The notes below the pieces were generated by a model, which saw only the letters and a program-made list of their open reading frames with translations, did not search any database and was not told where the DNA came from. The position numbers and the translations under genes are program-made. This document shows, piece after piece, positions 24,955 to 33,156 of a stretch of DNA of 64,000 nt. Positions within the stretch are counted from its first letter, which is position 1, and the number at the start of each line of letters is the position of its first letter. The stretch is from CAYRXM01 sp964449465 (GTDB lineage Bacteria; Chloroflexota; Anaerolineae; JAFGEY01): positions 62,001 through 126,000 of the forward strand of contig CAYVBK010000004.1 of the NCBI GenBank assembly GCA_964449465.1. The letters run 5' to 3'.

Positions 24955-26045
24955 AGCGACTGCACCCCGGCCGGAATGTGCGCATAACCGTCGCCGAGCG
25001 GCATGTCGAACAAGGGATGATGGTTAGCCTCCATCAGCGCGCGGCCTTCTGGTCCCAGCAAAAAGGCAACGAACAGAGCCGCTTCTTCTGGGTGCGGGGC
25101 ATTGGCGGGGACGGTGATCCCATAGCCGATCTGCTCGCCGCGAAACTGGGGCTTGATCGTCGCAAAACGGCGAAAATCCAGGTTCACCTGCACCTGATTG
25201 TATATTTCTTCCATCCCCTCCATGCCCAGGTTGAGCGCATCGGGCAAGGGCAGCATGTCCAGCCCGTGCTGGCGGATCACCGATTCGTACTCGAACGCAT
25301 AATCAATGTCGCCGGACTGGAGCAGGGCGATCAGCTGGATGCTCGCTCCGCGCATGATCAACCCGGTCTCTGGGCGGGTCTCGACGATTTCGGGCACGGT
25401 GACGACGGCCAGGTCATCGTCCCAAAAGAGCGTCACTGGGGTGGCAAATCGCCCGGCAAACATATCGGCGAACAGGGCCGGGCGGCCATATTCTTGCTGC
25501 GCCAGGGCAAAGAGCATCATGGCGCGGTAGCCCAGGGCGTCGAAACGTGGATCGGACAACCCCACCCGCACACTGCGGTCGGACAAAACCTCGAACCAGT
25601 TGCCGGTGGTGATCTCGTCGGCGCGCCGGCTCTGCGGCGTATAGGCCACGGCCAGGCGGTTGGAAGCAAAACGCACGTACCAGTCGGCATAGGGACGGCC
25701 GGTGTCGGGATCGTTTGTCGCATACATCAGCATCGGGATCAGTGCGGCATCGGCAGTGGCAACCACATCAATCGCTTCGTGCAGCTCGGTGGCGTGGCGG
25801 ATGACCTGGATGCTGCCATGGTACTCGGCGCGCACGTCAATGTGCGGATAGCGCGCTTCAAAAGCGGCCTCCAACGCGTCAAAGGGAATGATCAGGCTGC
25901 CGGCGGCAAACACCACCAGCGGCACGCGCTGCGCCGGTCGAACACCCGCACTGGTCGGCGTTGGCTCCAGCACGGGCGCCGCCGACCGCGCACAGCCGAT
26001 CAACAAAGCAATCAAGAATAAACAAAAAAAGATTCTAGATTTCAT
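24930..26045 (-). CDS. wtpA: Molybdate/tungstate-binding lipoprotein WtpA
   Basis: 371 residues. The signal peptide ends in LLIGCAR, a lipobox. The mature part has VFAAGSLIIPFDALEAAFEARY, EYHGSIQVIRHATEL, DVVATADAALIP and DWYVRFASNRLAVAYTPQS, the standard WtpA/ModA-like layout for high-affinity tungstate and molybdate binding. A conserved IDYAFEYESVIRQHGL block follows late. The ATG at 26045 begins the signal peptide; the open frame upstream has no conserved sequence. It heads the wtpAB-tupBC-tupA group and lies 316 bp downstream of the three-domain lipoprotein gene. Confidence 0.88.
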   Translation of the reverse strand: MKSRIFFCLFLIALLIGCARSAAPVLEPTPTSAGVRPAQRVPLVVFAAGSLIIPFDALEAAFEARYPHIDVRAEYHGSIQVIRHATELHEAIDVVATADAALIPMLMYATNDPDTGRPYADWYVRFASNRLAVAYTPQSRRADEITTGNWFEVLSDRSVRVGLSDPRFDALGYRAMMLFALAQQEYGRPALFADMFAGRFATPVTLFWDDDLAVVTVPEIVETRPETGLIMRGASIQLIALLQSGDIDYAFEYESVIRQHGLDMLPLPDALNLGMEGMEEIYNQVQVNLDFRRFATIKPQFRGEQIGYGITVPANAPHPEEAALFVAFLLGPEGRALMEANHHPLFDMPLGDGYAHIPAGVQSLCVSRARP

Positions 26046-26057
26046 AAAATACCAAGA

Positions 26058-26198
26058 CTGAGTCCACTGAAAAAACTCAACAAGGTGCCCGTCACCTGAA
26101 TTCGACTGAATATGGTTCTGCTTTAGAAGTGTCGAATTTTCGTAAAAATTCACCAAAGTGACGGGCATCTGAGCTGCAACGACTTTTTTCAGGAAAGC
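26058..26198. repeat. Imperfect inverted-repeat element (MITE-like) upstream of wtpA
   Basis: Outer ends GAGTCCACTGAAAAAAC and the reverse complement of GTTTTTTCAGGA-type sequence face each other. Inner arms TGCCCGTCAC (26086-26095)/GTGACGGGCA (26158-26167) and AATTCGAC (26099-26106)/GTCGAATT (26131-26138) are perfect. No coding capacity. Similar ends occur at 34496-34630, 42746-42763 and 26290-26304. It fills most of the 316-bp gap between wtpA and the lipoprotein gene. Confidence 0.6.
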
Positions 26199-26311
26199 CA
26201 TTAATTATTTCAATGTTGTATTTGAACAATTTCAAGCTCAACCTGAATTTTCTTTGTGACCTTTGTGTTCTTTGTGGTTAAATCCACCTTTTTTCAGGAG
26301 AGTCAAGACTA

Positions 26312-26353
26312 CGTATTGCATATTGCGTTTCGATTTACGCAATACGCAATACG
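26312..26353. repeat. Long hairpin after the three-domain lipoprotein gene
   Basis: Arms CGTATTGCATATTGCG and CGCAATACGCAATACG pair with one mismatch in 16 across a 10-nt loop, 9 bp past the lipoprotein stop. It may act as a 3' RNA stabiliser or be a repeat remnant. The rest of the gap toward 26200 holds AT-rich sequence with a lone CAGGAGAGTC end. Confidence 0.65.
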
Positions 26354-26361
26354 AATTAGAA

Positions 26362-27831
26362 TCACTTGACCTCGATCTGCACCACGTCCTTGGCCCACAC
26401 ACTGCTGGGCAGACCGGGCATAGCCAGCTTGAATTTGCCGGCGGTATTGGTAAATGCCAGCAAGCAGTCGGCGCAGTTGCGCACTTCGGTCACAAAGACC
26501 TCTGTTACAAAGCCATCGGCGGCCGTGATGACCAGCTTGGTTGCACCTGCTTGCACACCGGCCAGATCGAGCAAGGCATTGAGGCGCACGCCTTCGTATT
26601 CTTCCTGCCCTTTCTTGGGATGCTCAGCGGTGATTTTGACCACCTCCAATTTGCGAAGTGCCTCTTCGGTCAGGCCGAGCGGTAGATCGACCAGACCGAT
26701 GATGACCAGATCGCCCTCGACCGTTACCGGTGCGGGCGTCGAGGTTGGTTCCGGCGTCGCCGTCGGTAATGCGGCAACCCCGTCGAGGTGGACAACGATC
26801 TGGGCGATCATGCCGGCCATTTCTTTCTTTTCCAGGTCTGCGCCGACCAGCCGCAGCGGGAAATACTGCTCCGGCAGCGGGTTGTCGTTGACCTTGTAAG
26901 CGACAATGATCCCATCGTTGCGCTTGATCCGCGCGCTGTCAAACGAGACGGTGTACCCGTCTGCGGCGATCACATCGACGGTATAGCCGGCGTCGGCCAG
27001 CGCCTCGTTAAAAGCAGGACCGTTGTGCGAGATTTTGTCATCGACGCGGCCGACCAGCAGCCACAGCGGGATGCCCACCCAGCGCTGTGCGCGATCATCG
27101 GTCCAGGTCGCGCCGTGGCAATTAGGCGACGCGCCCGACTCAAAGGTGGCGCGATCCATCTCTTCGACGATATCCCCTTCCAGGTGCAGCGTCCACTCTT
27201 GCCCCAGTGCTTTAACCTCCAGCTTGTTCACCCACTTGACCGACCAGTGACCGTCGGTCACCTGGTTGTTCTTGGCGCTGACGACGACCAGTCGCAGTGT
27301 GCCATCCTGCTTGGGGTCAAGCGGCTCGCCGTTGCGCGCGTAGGCCAAAATCGCGGTCAACGGATCGGGCGATTTAATCTCGTCGCCGGTGCCGGGGTCA
27401 TAGGCAATAAATTTGCCATTCATCACCTGATCGTAGGAAAAGGTGATCCCATAACCATCCTCGGCCACCACATTCACGCCCATGCTCTCATCGAACGCAC
27501 CCAACGCGGCGACCAAATCCTTGAGTGAGACGCCGGTATACAGCTCGGGGATGGTGATCTTGCCGGTGCTGGACTTGATCCCGCCCTGGCCTTCAGTGAC
27601 GGGCAAGGCCATCAGATCAGCTAGCGTAAATGACTTGGAACCTTCCCCCCCGACGATTTCCAGCGCGGGCGCTGTGGGTGTCGCCGTTGGCGGAACAGTC
27701 GTTGCCGTTGGCGGAACAGTCGTTGCCGTTGGCAGCACGGATGTAGCCGTAGGCGCTTGCTGGACACAGGCCGCCAGCGCGACGACGAGCACCAGGGACC
27801 AAAGGCCATTCAAAAGACAATGTTTGTTCAT
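26362..27831 (-). CDS. Lipoprotein with tandem sulfite-oxidase-like domains
   Basis: 489 residues. The lipobox is ALAAC, followed by a linker of PTATTVP repeats encoded by 24-bp DNA repeats. Three modules follow. The first (about residues 45-200) has GVSLKDLVAALG and GYGITFSYDQVMNG. The second (about 215-360) carries CHGATWTDD, WVGIPLWLLVGRVDD and ADGYTVSFDSARIK. The third (about 380-489) has GVRLNALLDLAGV, RNCADCLLAFTN and VVQIEVK, and is nearly the module fused to TupA. These resemble the Oxidored_molyb fold; a bound pterin or Mo/W cofactor is inferred only. A Moco-type riboswitch and terminator lie 108 bp upstream. Confidence 0.7.
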   Translation of the reverse strand: MNKHCLLNGLWSLVLVVALAACVQQAPTATSVLPTATTVPPTATTVPPTATPTAPALEIVGGEGSKSFTLADLMALPVTEGQGGIKSSTGKITIPELYTGVSLKDLVAALGAFDESMGVNVVAEDGYGITFSYDQVMNGKFIAYDPGTGDEIKSPDPLTAILAYARNGEPLDPKQDGTLRLVVVSAKNNQVTDGHWSVKWVNKLEVKALGQEWTLHLEGDIVEEMDRATFESGASPNCHGATWTDDRAQRWVGIPLWLLVGRVDDKISHNGPAFNEALADAGYTVDVIAADGYTVSFDSARIKRNDGIIVAYKVNDNPLPEQYFPLRLVGADLEKKEMAGMIAQIVVHLDGVAALPTATPEPTSTPAPVTVEGDLVIIGLVDLPLGLTEEALRKLEVVKITAEHPKKGQEEYEGVRLNALLDLAGVQAGATKLVITAADGFVTEVFVTEVRNCADCLLAFTNTAGKFKLAMPGLPSSVWAKDVVQIEVK

Positions 27832-27938
27832 AGCTTTTCTCCTCCGCAAATATAAAGAATCGTTCGACTGCCGACAGCCGACCACCGGGTGATTGAACCC
27901 TCTTGGATGGTCAGCCTTCGTGGGTCAGCGGTTGCAAC

Positions 27939-27983
27939 AAAAAACGGCGGCTCTTCGAAAATCCGCTTCTCGAGGAGCCGCCG
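27939..27983 (-). terminator. Intrinsic terminator of the Moco riboswitch platform
   Basis: On the minus strand CGGCGGCTC pairs with GAGCCGCCG and is followed by TTTTTT. It sits between the riboswitch and the lipoprotein start, the usual place for a transcription-control platform. A second hairpin (GCACGAT/ATCGTGC arms) lies between it and the aptamer. Confidence 0.85.
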
Positions 27984-28034
27984 CAACACACAAAATCAAG
28001 CACGATCGTGCATCGTGCCTGTAGCGCAGCGCAT

Positions 28035-28148
28035 TCTCCTTTCCAGGGGCCTGCCGAAACCCACGCGGGAGGCGGCGCCGTTTCCAGCGCCACCCTATCG
28101 CCCAACTGCCATTGGCTTGCCACGCCTTTAGGCCGGTTGGGTCGGAGA
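28035..28148 (-). promoter_or_regulatory. Molybdenum cofactor (Moco/Tuco) riboswitch aptamer
   Basis: The 114-nt leader is closed by TCTCC/GGAGA. Inside are a CCCAAC/GTTGGG helix, a small GCC-TAAA-GGC hairpin and an 8-bp stem GGTGGCGC/GCGCCGCC. The blocks GCCTCCCG, GGGCGATAGG and CTGGAAAGG match, from memory, those of the E. coli moaA Moco riboswitch in the same order. Placement before a pterin-domain lipoprotein and Mo/W import genes supports the call. An intrinsic terminator follows, so control is probably by premature termination. Whether it senses Moco or tungsten cofactor cannot be told. Confidence 0.82.
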
Positions 28149-28170
28149 TTGTTCTAATTCAAATGTTCGT

Positions 28171-29856
28171 CTATTTTAACCCAATTTTTCCAGATGCGCA
28201 AATGACCTGCACCGTGTGATCCACCGGCGTCCACAAGGGCAGCAGCACCCGCACATGGTGAGGCGCCAACTCGGCATCGCGCATCTGCCAGATGCGGTGC
28301 GCATTGCTGCCCGGCCCGATGCGAATCTCGTCGTGATCATAGCGCATCGTCCCAAATCCTTCTTTAAGGAAAATGACCTGCCCGGCCTGCGGCTGAAAAC
28401 AGGTATCGTCCGTCTCCCAGACCCCGCCGGGCGCAAAATCCAGAGCCATCTGCGCCGTCACCTCCGGCCAGCCATCGAGGGTGTGGTAGCGCAGCGACAG
28501 CCCTTCCTCTGTCGGCTGCACGCCGAGTTCGCTGAGGCACGGCGGCAGCGGGCGATAATCTCGCTCGATGCCCACCTGCGCCCAACGTTCCGGCGGCGCG
28601 GCAAAACCCACCGGCAGGTCATAGCCAGGGCGGCGGGGGTGACTGCGTCCCTCTGAGCGCAAAATCACGCCATCCCCATCGGCCGTCAGCGCATCCCCCA
28701 CAAACCGCCCCACGCCAAAGTAGCTCTGGCTGATCTTGAGGGCGTGCAGCACGGCTTTTCCATAGCGCACCGTTGCAAGCCGGGTTGTATCTCGAAACAC
28801 TGTCACGCTCAGGTTGCCGCGCCGCAACCGCCAGATGCCATTGTGCGGCCAGAGCCAGGCCCCGTCAGCCAGGCGGGTCGTCGTCGGTTCGGGCGGCTCA
28901 CCGTGCTTGAGCAAGACATAGCAGAGCCAGTCGAGGTCGTCCAGCCCCGGCGCCGCCGCCTTGTCCCACAAAAAGCAGGCTGCGTCGAAAAACACGGCAT
29001 CGCCGCTCAAATGCCCGGCATAGAGAAAAGGCGCCGCCAGGCCCAGCGGCACCGGCTCGGTGCCATAATCCTGCCGCCGCGATAAGCCGGTTTCTGCCGT
29101 GCCATCAGAGTGCAGCAAAGTCAGATCAAAACGAAGGTTAGCGCAAACAGCATCCAGTGAACTCTCGATCCCCAGCAATTCGTATAACAGCAACAAAGAA
29201 CGATCACACACCGCATCATACACGCCCACGCTGCGCTCGATGAACGCCCCTTCATCATCCACATCAAACCCCTCGGCCAGGTACGCATCCACCGTCGGGC
29301 GAACATCCAGATCGGGAAACAGGGCCGCTGCCTGGGCCAGTGCTGCAGCAATCACCCAGCGATGGTTGGGCGTGTGAAATCCGCCGCTCACCATGCCCGG
29401 CACGGCGCGGCGGATAAACGCCTCGACGCGGCGCAGCACATCGGCCCACCGCTCATCGCCGGCAGCCAACGGACGGCCCAACTCGATCAGTGGAGCCAAC
29501 CGCTGCACGGCAAATGCTGTGTCGGGCGACGAATCATAATTGCACGACAGCAGATCGAGCAGCCCGCTGTCGTGTTGCGCCCGCAGCACATACTCGATGC
29601 CCGCCACAGCCTGCTCCAACAACCGGGCATCGGACGGCAGGCCCAGTGCCGCCTGAGCCAGGTAAAGGTGGCCGCAGCCGGCCACCAGTGAGGCCGTGCC
29701 GGTGGGATCGGCCACACCCCAGGCTGGCGGAACCAGAGCGCCCCAGTCGGCACGATGCGGGTCGGCCCGATACGGGTCGGCGACCTGATGCGCGGTCGTT
29801 CGCTGCACCTGCTCGGTCAGGACCACCGCCACGTGATTCAAATCGAGTTTGCTCAC
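28171..29856 (-). CDS. Putative glycan-active protein with alpha/alpha-barrel-like region
   Basis: 561 residues, no signal peptide. The N-terminal half is helix-rich with repeated aromatic and acidic motifs (VLRAQHDSGLLDLLSCNYDSSPD, FHTPNHRWVIAAALAQAA, GAFIERSVGVYDAVCDRSLLLLYELLG), like heparinase II/III or other (alpha/alpha)6 toroid lyases and hydrolases. The C-terminal half is beta-rich (GYDLPVGFAAPPERW, YHTLDGWPEVTAQMALDF). No named family was recognised with certainty. It is translated before the GH-like gene with a 4-bp ATGA overlap, so the two probably act on the same polysaccharide or oligosaccharide. Confidence 0.6.
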   Translation of the reverse strand: MSKLDLNHVAVVLTEQVQRTTAHQVADPYRADPHRADWGALVPPAWGVADPTGTASLVAGCGHLYLAQAALGLPSDARLLEQAVAGIEYVLRAQHDSGLLDLLSCNYDSSPDTAFAVQRLAPLIELGRPLAAGDERWADVLRRVEAFIRRAVPGMVSGGFHTPNHRWVIAAALAQAAALFPDLDVRPTVDAYLAEGFDVDDEGAFIERSVGVYDAVCDRSLLLLYELLGIESSLDAVCANLRFDLTLLHSDGTAETGLSRRQDYGTEPVPLGLAAPFLYAGHLSGDAVFFDAACFLWDKAAAPGLDDLDWLCYVLLKHGEPPEPTTTRLADGAWLWPHNGIWRLRRGNLSVTVFRDTTRLATVRYGKAVLHALKISQSYFGVGRFVGDALTADGDGVILRSEGRSHPRRPGYDLPVGFAAPPERWAQVGIERDYRPLPPCLSELGVQPTEEGLSLRYHTLDGWPEVTAQMALDFAPGGVWETDDTCFQPQAGQVIFLKEGFGTMRYDHDEIRIGPGSNAHRIWQMRDAELAPHHVRVLLPLWTPVDHTVQVICASGKIGLK

Positions 29857-31523
29857 CTTGCCTCCTCGCAGGCCGACAGCATGCCGGCATACCAGGCCGT
29901 CCAGCGATCTCGCGCCGGACGATCCTCGGACAGGGCCGCCGCCGACTCGTCTACCAGCGGCAGGGCATAGACCACCGTCCCTTGCCCGGCCCGATGTTGC
30001 AGCACCATCGGTAGCCCGTCCTGGTCGGCGGCCAAGACCCGGGCGCCGCGCGGCACAATTTCAACGCGCATGCGGCGCGGCCAGGTGTCCAACGTCCAGA
30101 CATCGCCCCAAGCCGACACCGTAGAGGGACGCGGGGCGCGATAATCCACCGGCCACGCGCCCAACAGTTGCCCCATCTCGTAGCCCCAGTTGACCGGATC
30201 GGGGCCGTGCCAGATCAGCCACCCGCCGGCCTGCACCCAATTGGCTGCAGCCTGCACCTCTAGCGCATCGAGCATAGCTCCAGGGATGATGCATGTTTGC
30301 AGGTCGGCCGGCCAGGGACCATCGCCGCGCACGATGCGTGTGCTATAACCCAGCCGGCGCAAGGCATAGTTGGCCATCACCAGCCAGCGCGAGAGCCGAC
30401 GCGGCACATTGCCCGGATTGGCCGGCTCGTCGCGGTCATAATAATGTCGCGGCCAGTAAATGCCCACCGCCGAACAATCTGGCTGCGGGGCCGGTCGCTC
30501 GGCCAGCGAACGGGCAAATTCGATAAAAAATTCCAGGCCCGGCTTGACCCGATCCTGGGCATCCACCAGCCCCAGCGTGCTTTCAAAGCGACATTTGAGA
30601 TAAGGATGAACATCGGCGACCACATCGCGCAGACACCACCACAAAAAGCCGTTGGCCCCGGCCTGCCAACAAGCCGGCAGAATGGCCCGCAAATAGGCAT
30701 CTTGCTGCTCGCACCCAAAAGTGATAATGGTGCCAAACTCTTGGGCCATCACCGCGCCAAAAGCGCGGGCAATTTGCACATAAAAAGGCAACAAAGATTG
30801 ACACAGCGGGTCGGTCATGCCGTCAAAACCGACCGAATGCCAGGCCGGCACCGGGTAGCCGTGCATTGAGTACAAATCGCAGCCAGGCTGCCCGCCAAAC
30901 CGCCAACCCACATCGCTGACGATCTGGTTTTGCTCGTTGCCCGAAATAATCAGGGCATGCGGATACACACTGCGAATGGCCCCATTGATCGTGCGACACC
31001 AGGCCATCACCGCCTGCGGTGGCGCGACGGCGCTGTCGGGCAGGCAGCACAATTCGTTGCCCTGATCAATGCCCAACACCCCGGCATGAAACGGAGCGAT
31101 GATAATCGCCGCCTGGCGCGCAAAAGCAGCCGCCCGTTCCACCATCTGAGGGTCGGCGAACAGGTTGCGCTGGCCTTTCCAGCACGGCCAGAAAACCCCG
31201 CCGCTCATCCAGCCGACAAAGAGCGAGGGGTGCGCCCACAGACCGCGCTGGCGGCACCACCCCAAAAACTGCTCCAGCCGCCGCCACATAACCGGCTCGT
31301 ACTGCCCGGCCCGCGGCTCGAAATCTTGCCAGCGCAGGAAAAAACGCACTGCGTTCAGCCCCACCCTTTGAACCACATCCAGATCGTGCTGCATTTCGGC
31401 CTCTGGCCAGCGCACCCACATTTCAACGCCGCACGAGGCCGGCCAGTAATTAACCCCCACCGGCACAAAACGCCGGTCATTCAAAGCAAAATAGCCATCC
31501 GAACCGAGAATCAACCCGCCCAA
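29853..31523 (-). CDS. Glycoside hydrolase family 5/42-like protein
   Basis: 556 residues. The N-terminal two thirds form a TIM barrel of the GH5/GH42 type: FVPVGVNYWPASCGVEMW, VGLNAVRFFLRWQDFEPRAGQYE, GVLGIDQGNEL (acid/base region) and AQEFGTIITFGCEQQ (nucleophile region). The last third resembles a glutamine amidotransferase-like domain seen after GH42 barrels. No signal peptide. A TTG at 31523 is chosen because GAGGAGG precedes it at 5 nt and no ATG fits the conserved start. It follows the isomerase gene by 10 bp. Substrate unknown. Confidence 0.65.
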   Translation of the reverse strand: MGGLILGSDGYFALNDRRFVPVGVNYWPASCGVEMWVRWPEAEMQHDLDVVQRVGLNAVRFFLRWQDFEPRAGQYEPVMWRRLEQFLGWCRQRGLWAHPSLFVGWMSGGVFWPCWKGQRNLFADPQMVERAAAFARQAAIIIAPFHAGVLGIDQGNELCCLPDSAVAPPQAVMAWCRTINGAIRSVYPHALIISGNEQNQIVSDVGWRFGGQPGCDLYSMHGYPVPAWHSVGFDGMTDPLCQSLLPFYVQIARAFGAVMAQEFGTIITFGCEQQDAYLRAILPACWQAGANGFLWWCLRDVVADVHPYLKCRFESTLGLVDAQDRVKPGLEFFIEFARSLAERPAPQPDCSAVGIYWPRHYYDRDEPANPGNVPRRLSRWLVMANYALRRLGYSTRIVRGDGPWPADLQTCIIPGAMLDALEVQAAANWVQAGGWLIWHGPDPVNWGYEMGQLLGAWPVDYRAPRPSTVSAWGDVWTLDTWPRRMRVEIVPRGARVLAADQDGLPMVLQHRAGQGTVVYALPLVDESAAALSEDRPARDRWTAWYAGMLSACEEAR

Positions 31524-31533
31524 GTTGGCCTCC

Positions 31534-32373
31534 TCACAAACGACGCAAAAAATCCAACCCTTGCCGCACCAACGCCGCCCCATCCGGGCAGATGTTGTGA
31601 AACATGCCCCGCCGAAAAGCAAAATCGCCCAAAGACGAGTTATAGGCCTCCATCAACACATAGCCGTCAAAATCCACCTCGCCCAACGCCCCCCACGTCG
31701 CCGCCCATGGCACCAGGCCACCGCCCGGCACGCCGCGGTCGTTCTCGCAGGCGTGCAGCCCCCACAACCGCGCCCCCGCCATGCGCACGGCTGTAGCGTA
31801 ATCGCGCTCTTCGGTGATCAAGTGAAAAGTATCCAGCAGAACGTACAAATTGGGATGGTCGGCCAAGGCAATCAGGCGTATGGCCTGCGCAGCCGTGTTG
31901 ACCAAGTGAGTGCGAAAATGACTCATCGGCTCCAGAGCCACCCGGATGCCGCGCCCGGCGGCATATTCGCCCAGCCGATGCAGCCCTTCGGCCGTGCGCG
32001 GATACTCGTCGGGCGGTGGCAAACGGCGCATCACCGTGCCGGGATGTCCATACAAGGCTCCGGTGTAGGCCGTCGCCCCTAATTCGGCGGCCAGATCAAT
32101 TTGATGGCAGTGCCAGGCCAAGCCGCGCCGCCGATCGGCCGGGTCATCGGCCGACAGATCGTATTCGACCGGCCAATGCCCGCCCGGGCTGACAATCAAC
32201 TCTAGCCCCACCGCCTCGGCCCGCCGTCGGGTGAACTGCGCCGTAAAGTGCACATCATCGCCGATAGCAATCTCGAAACAATCCAGCCCTAGCGAGCGCG
32301 CCTCATCCAACACAGCGAGCGTCTCATCGCTCCACCGCTCGACAAAAATATAACAATGCGCTCCGTATTTCAT
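31534..32373 (-). CDS. Sugar phosphate isomerase/epimerase family TIM-barrel protein
   Basis: 279 residues of the xylose isomerase-like TIM barrel. Metal-ligand candidates are seen in LGLDCFEIAIGD, ALEPMSHFRTHLVN, LYVLLDTFHLITEERD and LWGLHACENDRG, with EVDFDGYVLMEAYNSS near the end. Typical length. It shares an operon with the two glycan-active proteins downstream, suggesting conversion of a released sugar, for example keto/aldo isomerisation or C3 epimerisation. Confidence 0.82.
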   Translation of the reverse strand: MKYGAHCYIFVERWSDETLAVLDEARSLGLDCFEIAIGDDVHFTAQFTRRRAEAVGLELIVSPGGHWPVEYDLSADDPADRRRGLAWHCHQIDLAAELGATAYTGALYGHPGTVMRRLPPPDEYPRTAEGLHRLGEYAAGRGIRVALEPMSHFRTHLVNTAAQAIRLIALADHPNLYVLLDTFHLITEERDYATAVRMAGARLWGLHACENDRGVPGGGLVPWAATWGALGEVDFDGYVLMEAYNSSLGDFAFRRGMFHNICPDGAALVRQGLDFLRRL

Positions 32374-32391
32374 CTTGGCTTTCTATGTCGG

Positions 32392-33156
32392 CTACCACTC
32401 GGGCTCGTCGGCCCAGGGATACACCTCGACGGGCCGGGCCGCCGCGCGCACAGCCGGGTCATCGGAATAGTGGCCACGCCGCTCGGGCGGAATCAATTCG
32501 GCAATGCAGCGCATGATCTGATGCCCAATCTCATCCAACTGCCGCCGCCTCTCTCGCCCGCGCTCGGCCAGCCCTCGAAACGGGCCAAATGGCTTGCCGA
32601 TGCGCACCGTCACCCGGGCGCGGCGACCGCGCTGCAACTGCGGCAACACCTCGGTCAGCCCATCCAGGCCGATGGGCAAAATGGGCGATTGGGTGCGCGC
32701 CGCCAGAAATGCTGCGCCGGGCCGCGCCGGACGCAGCACAGCGGCCCAATTGCCGGCTTCTGGAAACACGCCCAACACCCCGCCGCGATGCAGCATCGCT
32801 TCGGCGGCCAGGAGGCCGGCGCGGGCGCCGGTGCCGCGAAACACAGCATAGCGGCCCCACAGACGCGGCAGCCAGCGCAGGGCCGCCGGCGCGCCGGGGT
32901 TGTGCGCCCCGCCCAAAAATTCAATGTTCCAGGGCACCGTGCGGATCACCACCACCGGGTCCATAAAAGTGAAATGATTGGCCACCACCAGCAGCGGCCC
33001 CCCAGAAGGCAAATTTTCGCGCCCCTGAACCTGTATTTCAGTCAGAGCCGCCAGCCCCAGATCGATCAATGGGCGAAACAGGCGACGCCACAGTCGCCGA
33101 GCCGGTCGTTCCGCCACAGATGGGTCCAGATTGTCATGCTCCATCGCCGCTTGCAT
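32392..33156 (-). CDS. 1-acyl-sn-glycerol-3-phosphate acyltransferase-like (PlsC family)
   Basis: 254 residues. The acyltransferase motifs are ANHFTFMDPVV (HxxxxD variant with the NH...D spacing), a following FLGGAH block, GVLGVFPEAGNWAAVLRPARPGAAFLA (the FPEG-like substrate block) and SPILPIGLDG. It should act on lysophospholipids at the cytoplasmic membrane face. The ATG at 33156 overlaps the end of the MFS gene by 23 bp; an ATG at 33144 is also possible. Confidence 0.82.
   Translation of the reverse strand: MQAAMEHDNLDPSVAERPARRLWRRLFRPLIDLGLAALTEIQVQGRENLPSGGPLLVVANHFTFMDPVVVIRTVPWNIEFLGGAHNPGAPAALRWLPRLWGRYAVFRGTGARAGLLAAEAMLHRGGVLGVFPEAGNWAAVLRPARPGAAFLAARTQSPILPIGLDGLTEVLPQLQRGRRARVTVRIGKPFGPFRGLAERGRERRRQLDEIGHQIMRCIAELIPPERRGHYSDDPAVRAAARPVEVYPWADEPEW

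Noticed and set aside
27950..27983. Plus-strand terminator after position 27983
   Set aside because: The hairpin is followed by T residues only on the minus strand, so it serves the riboswitch.
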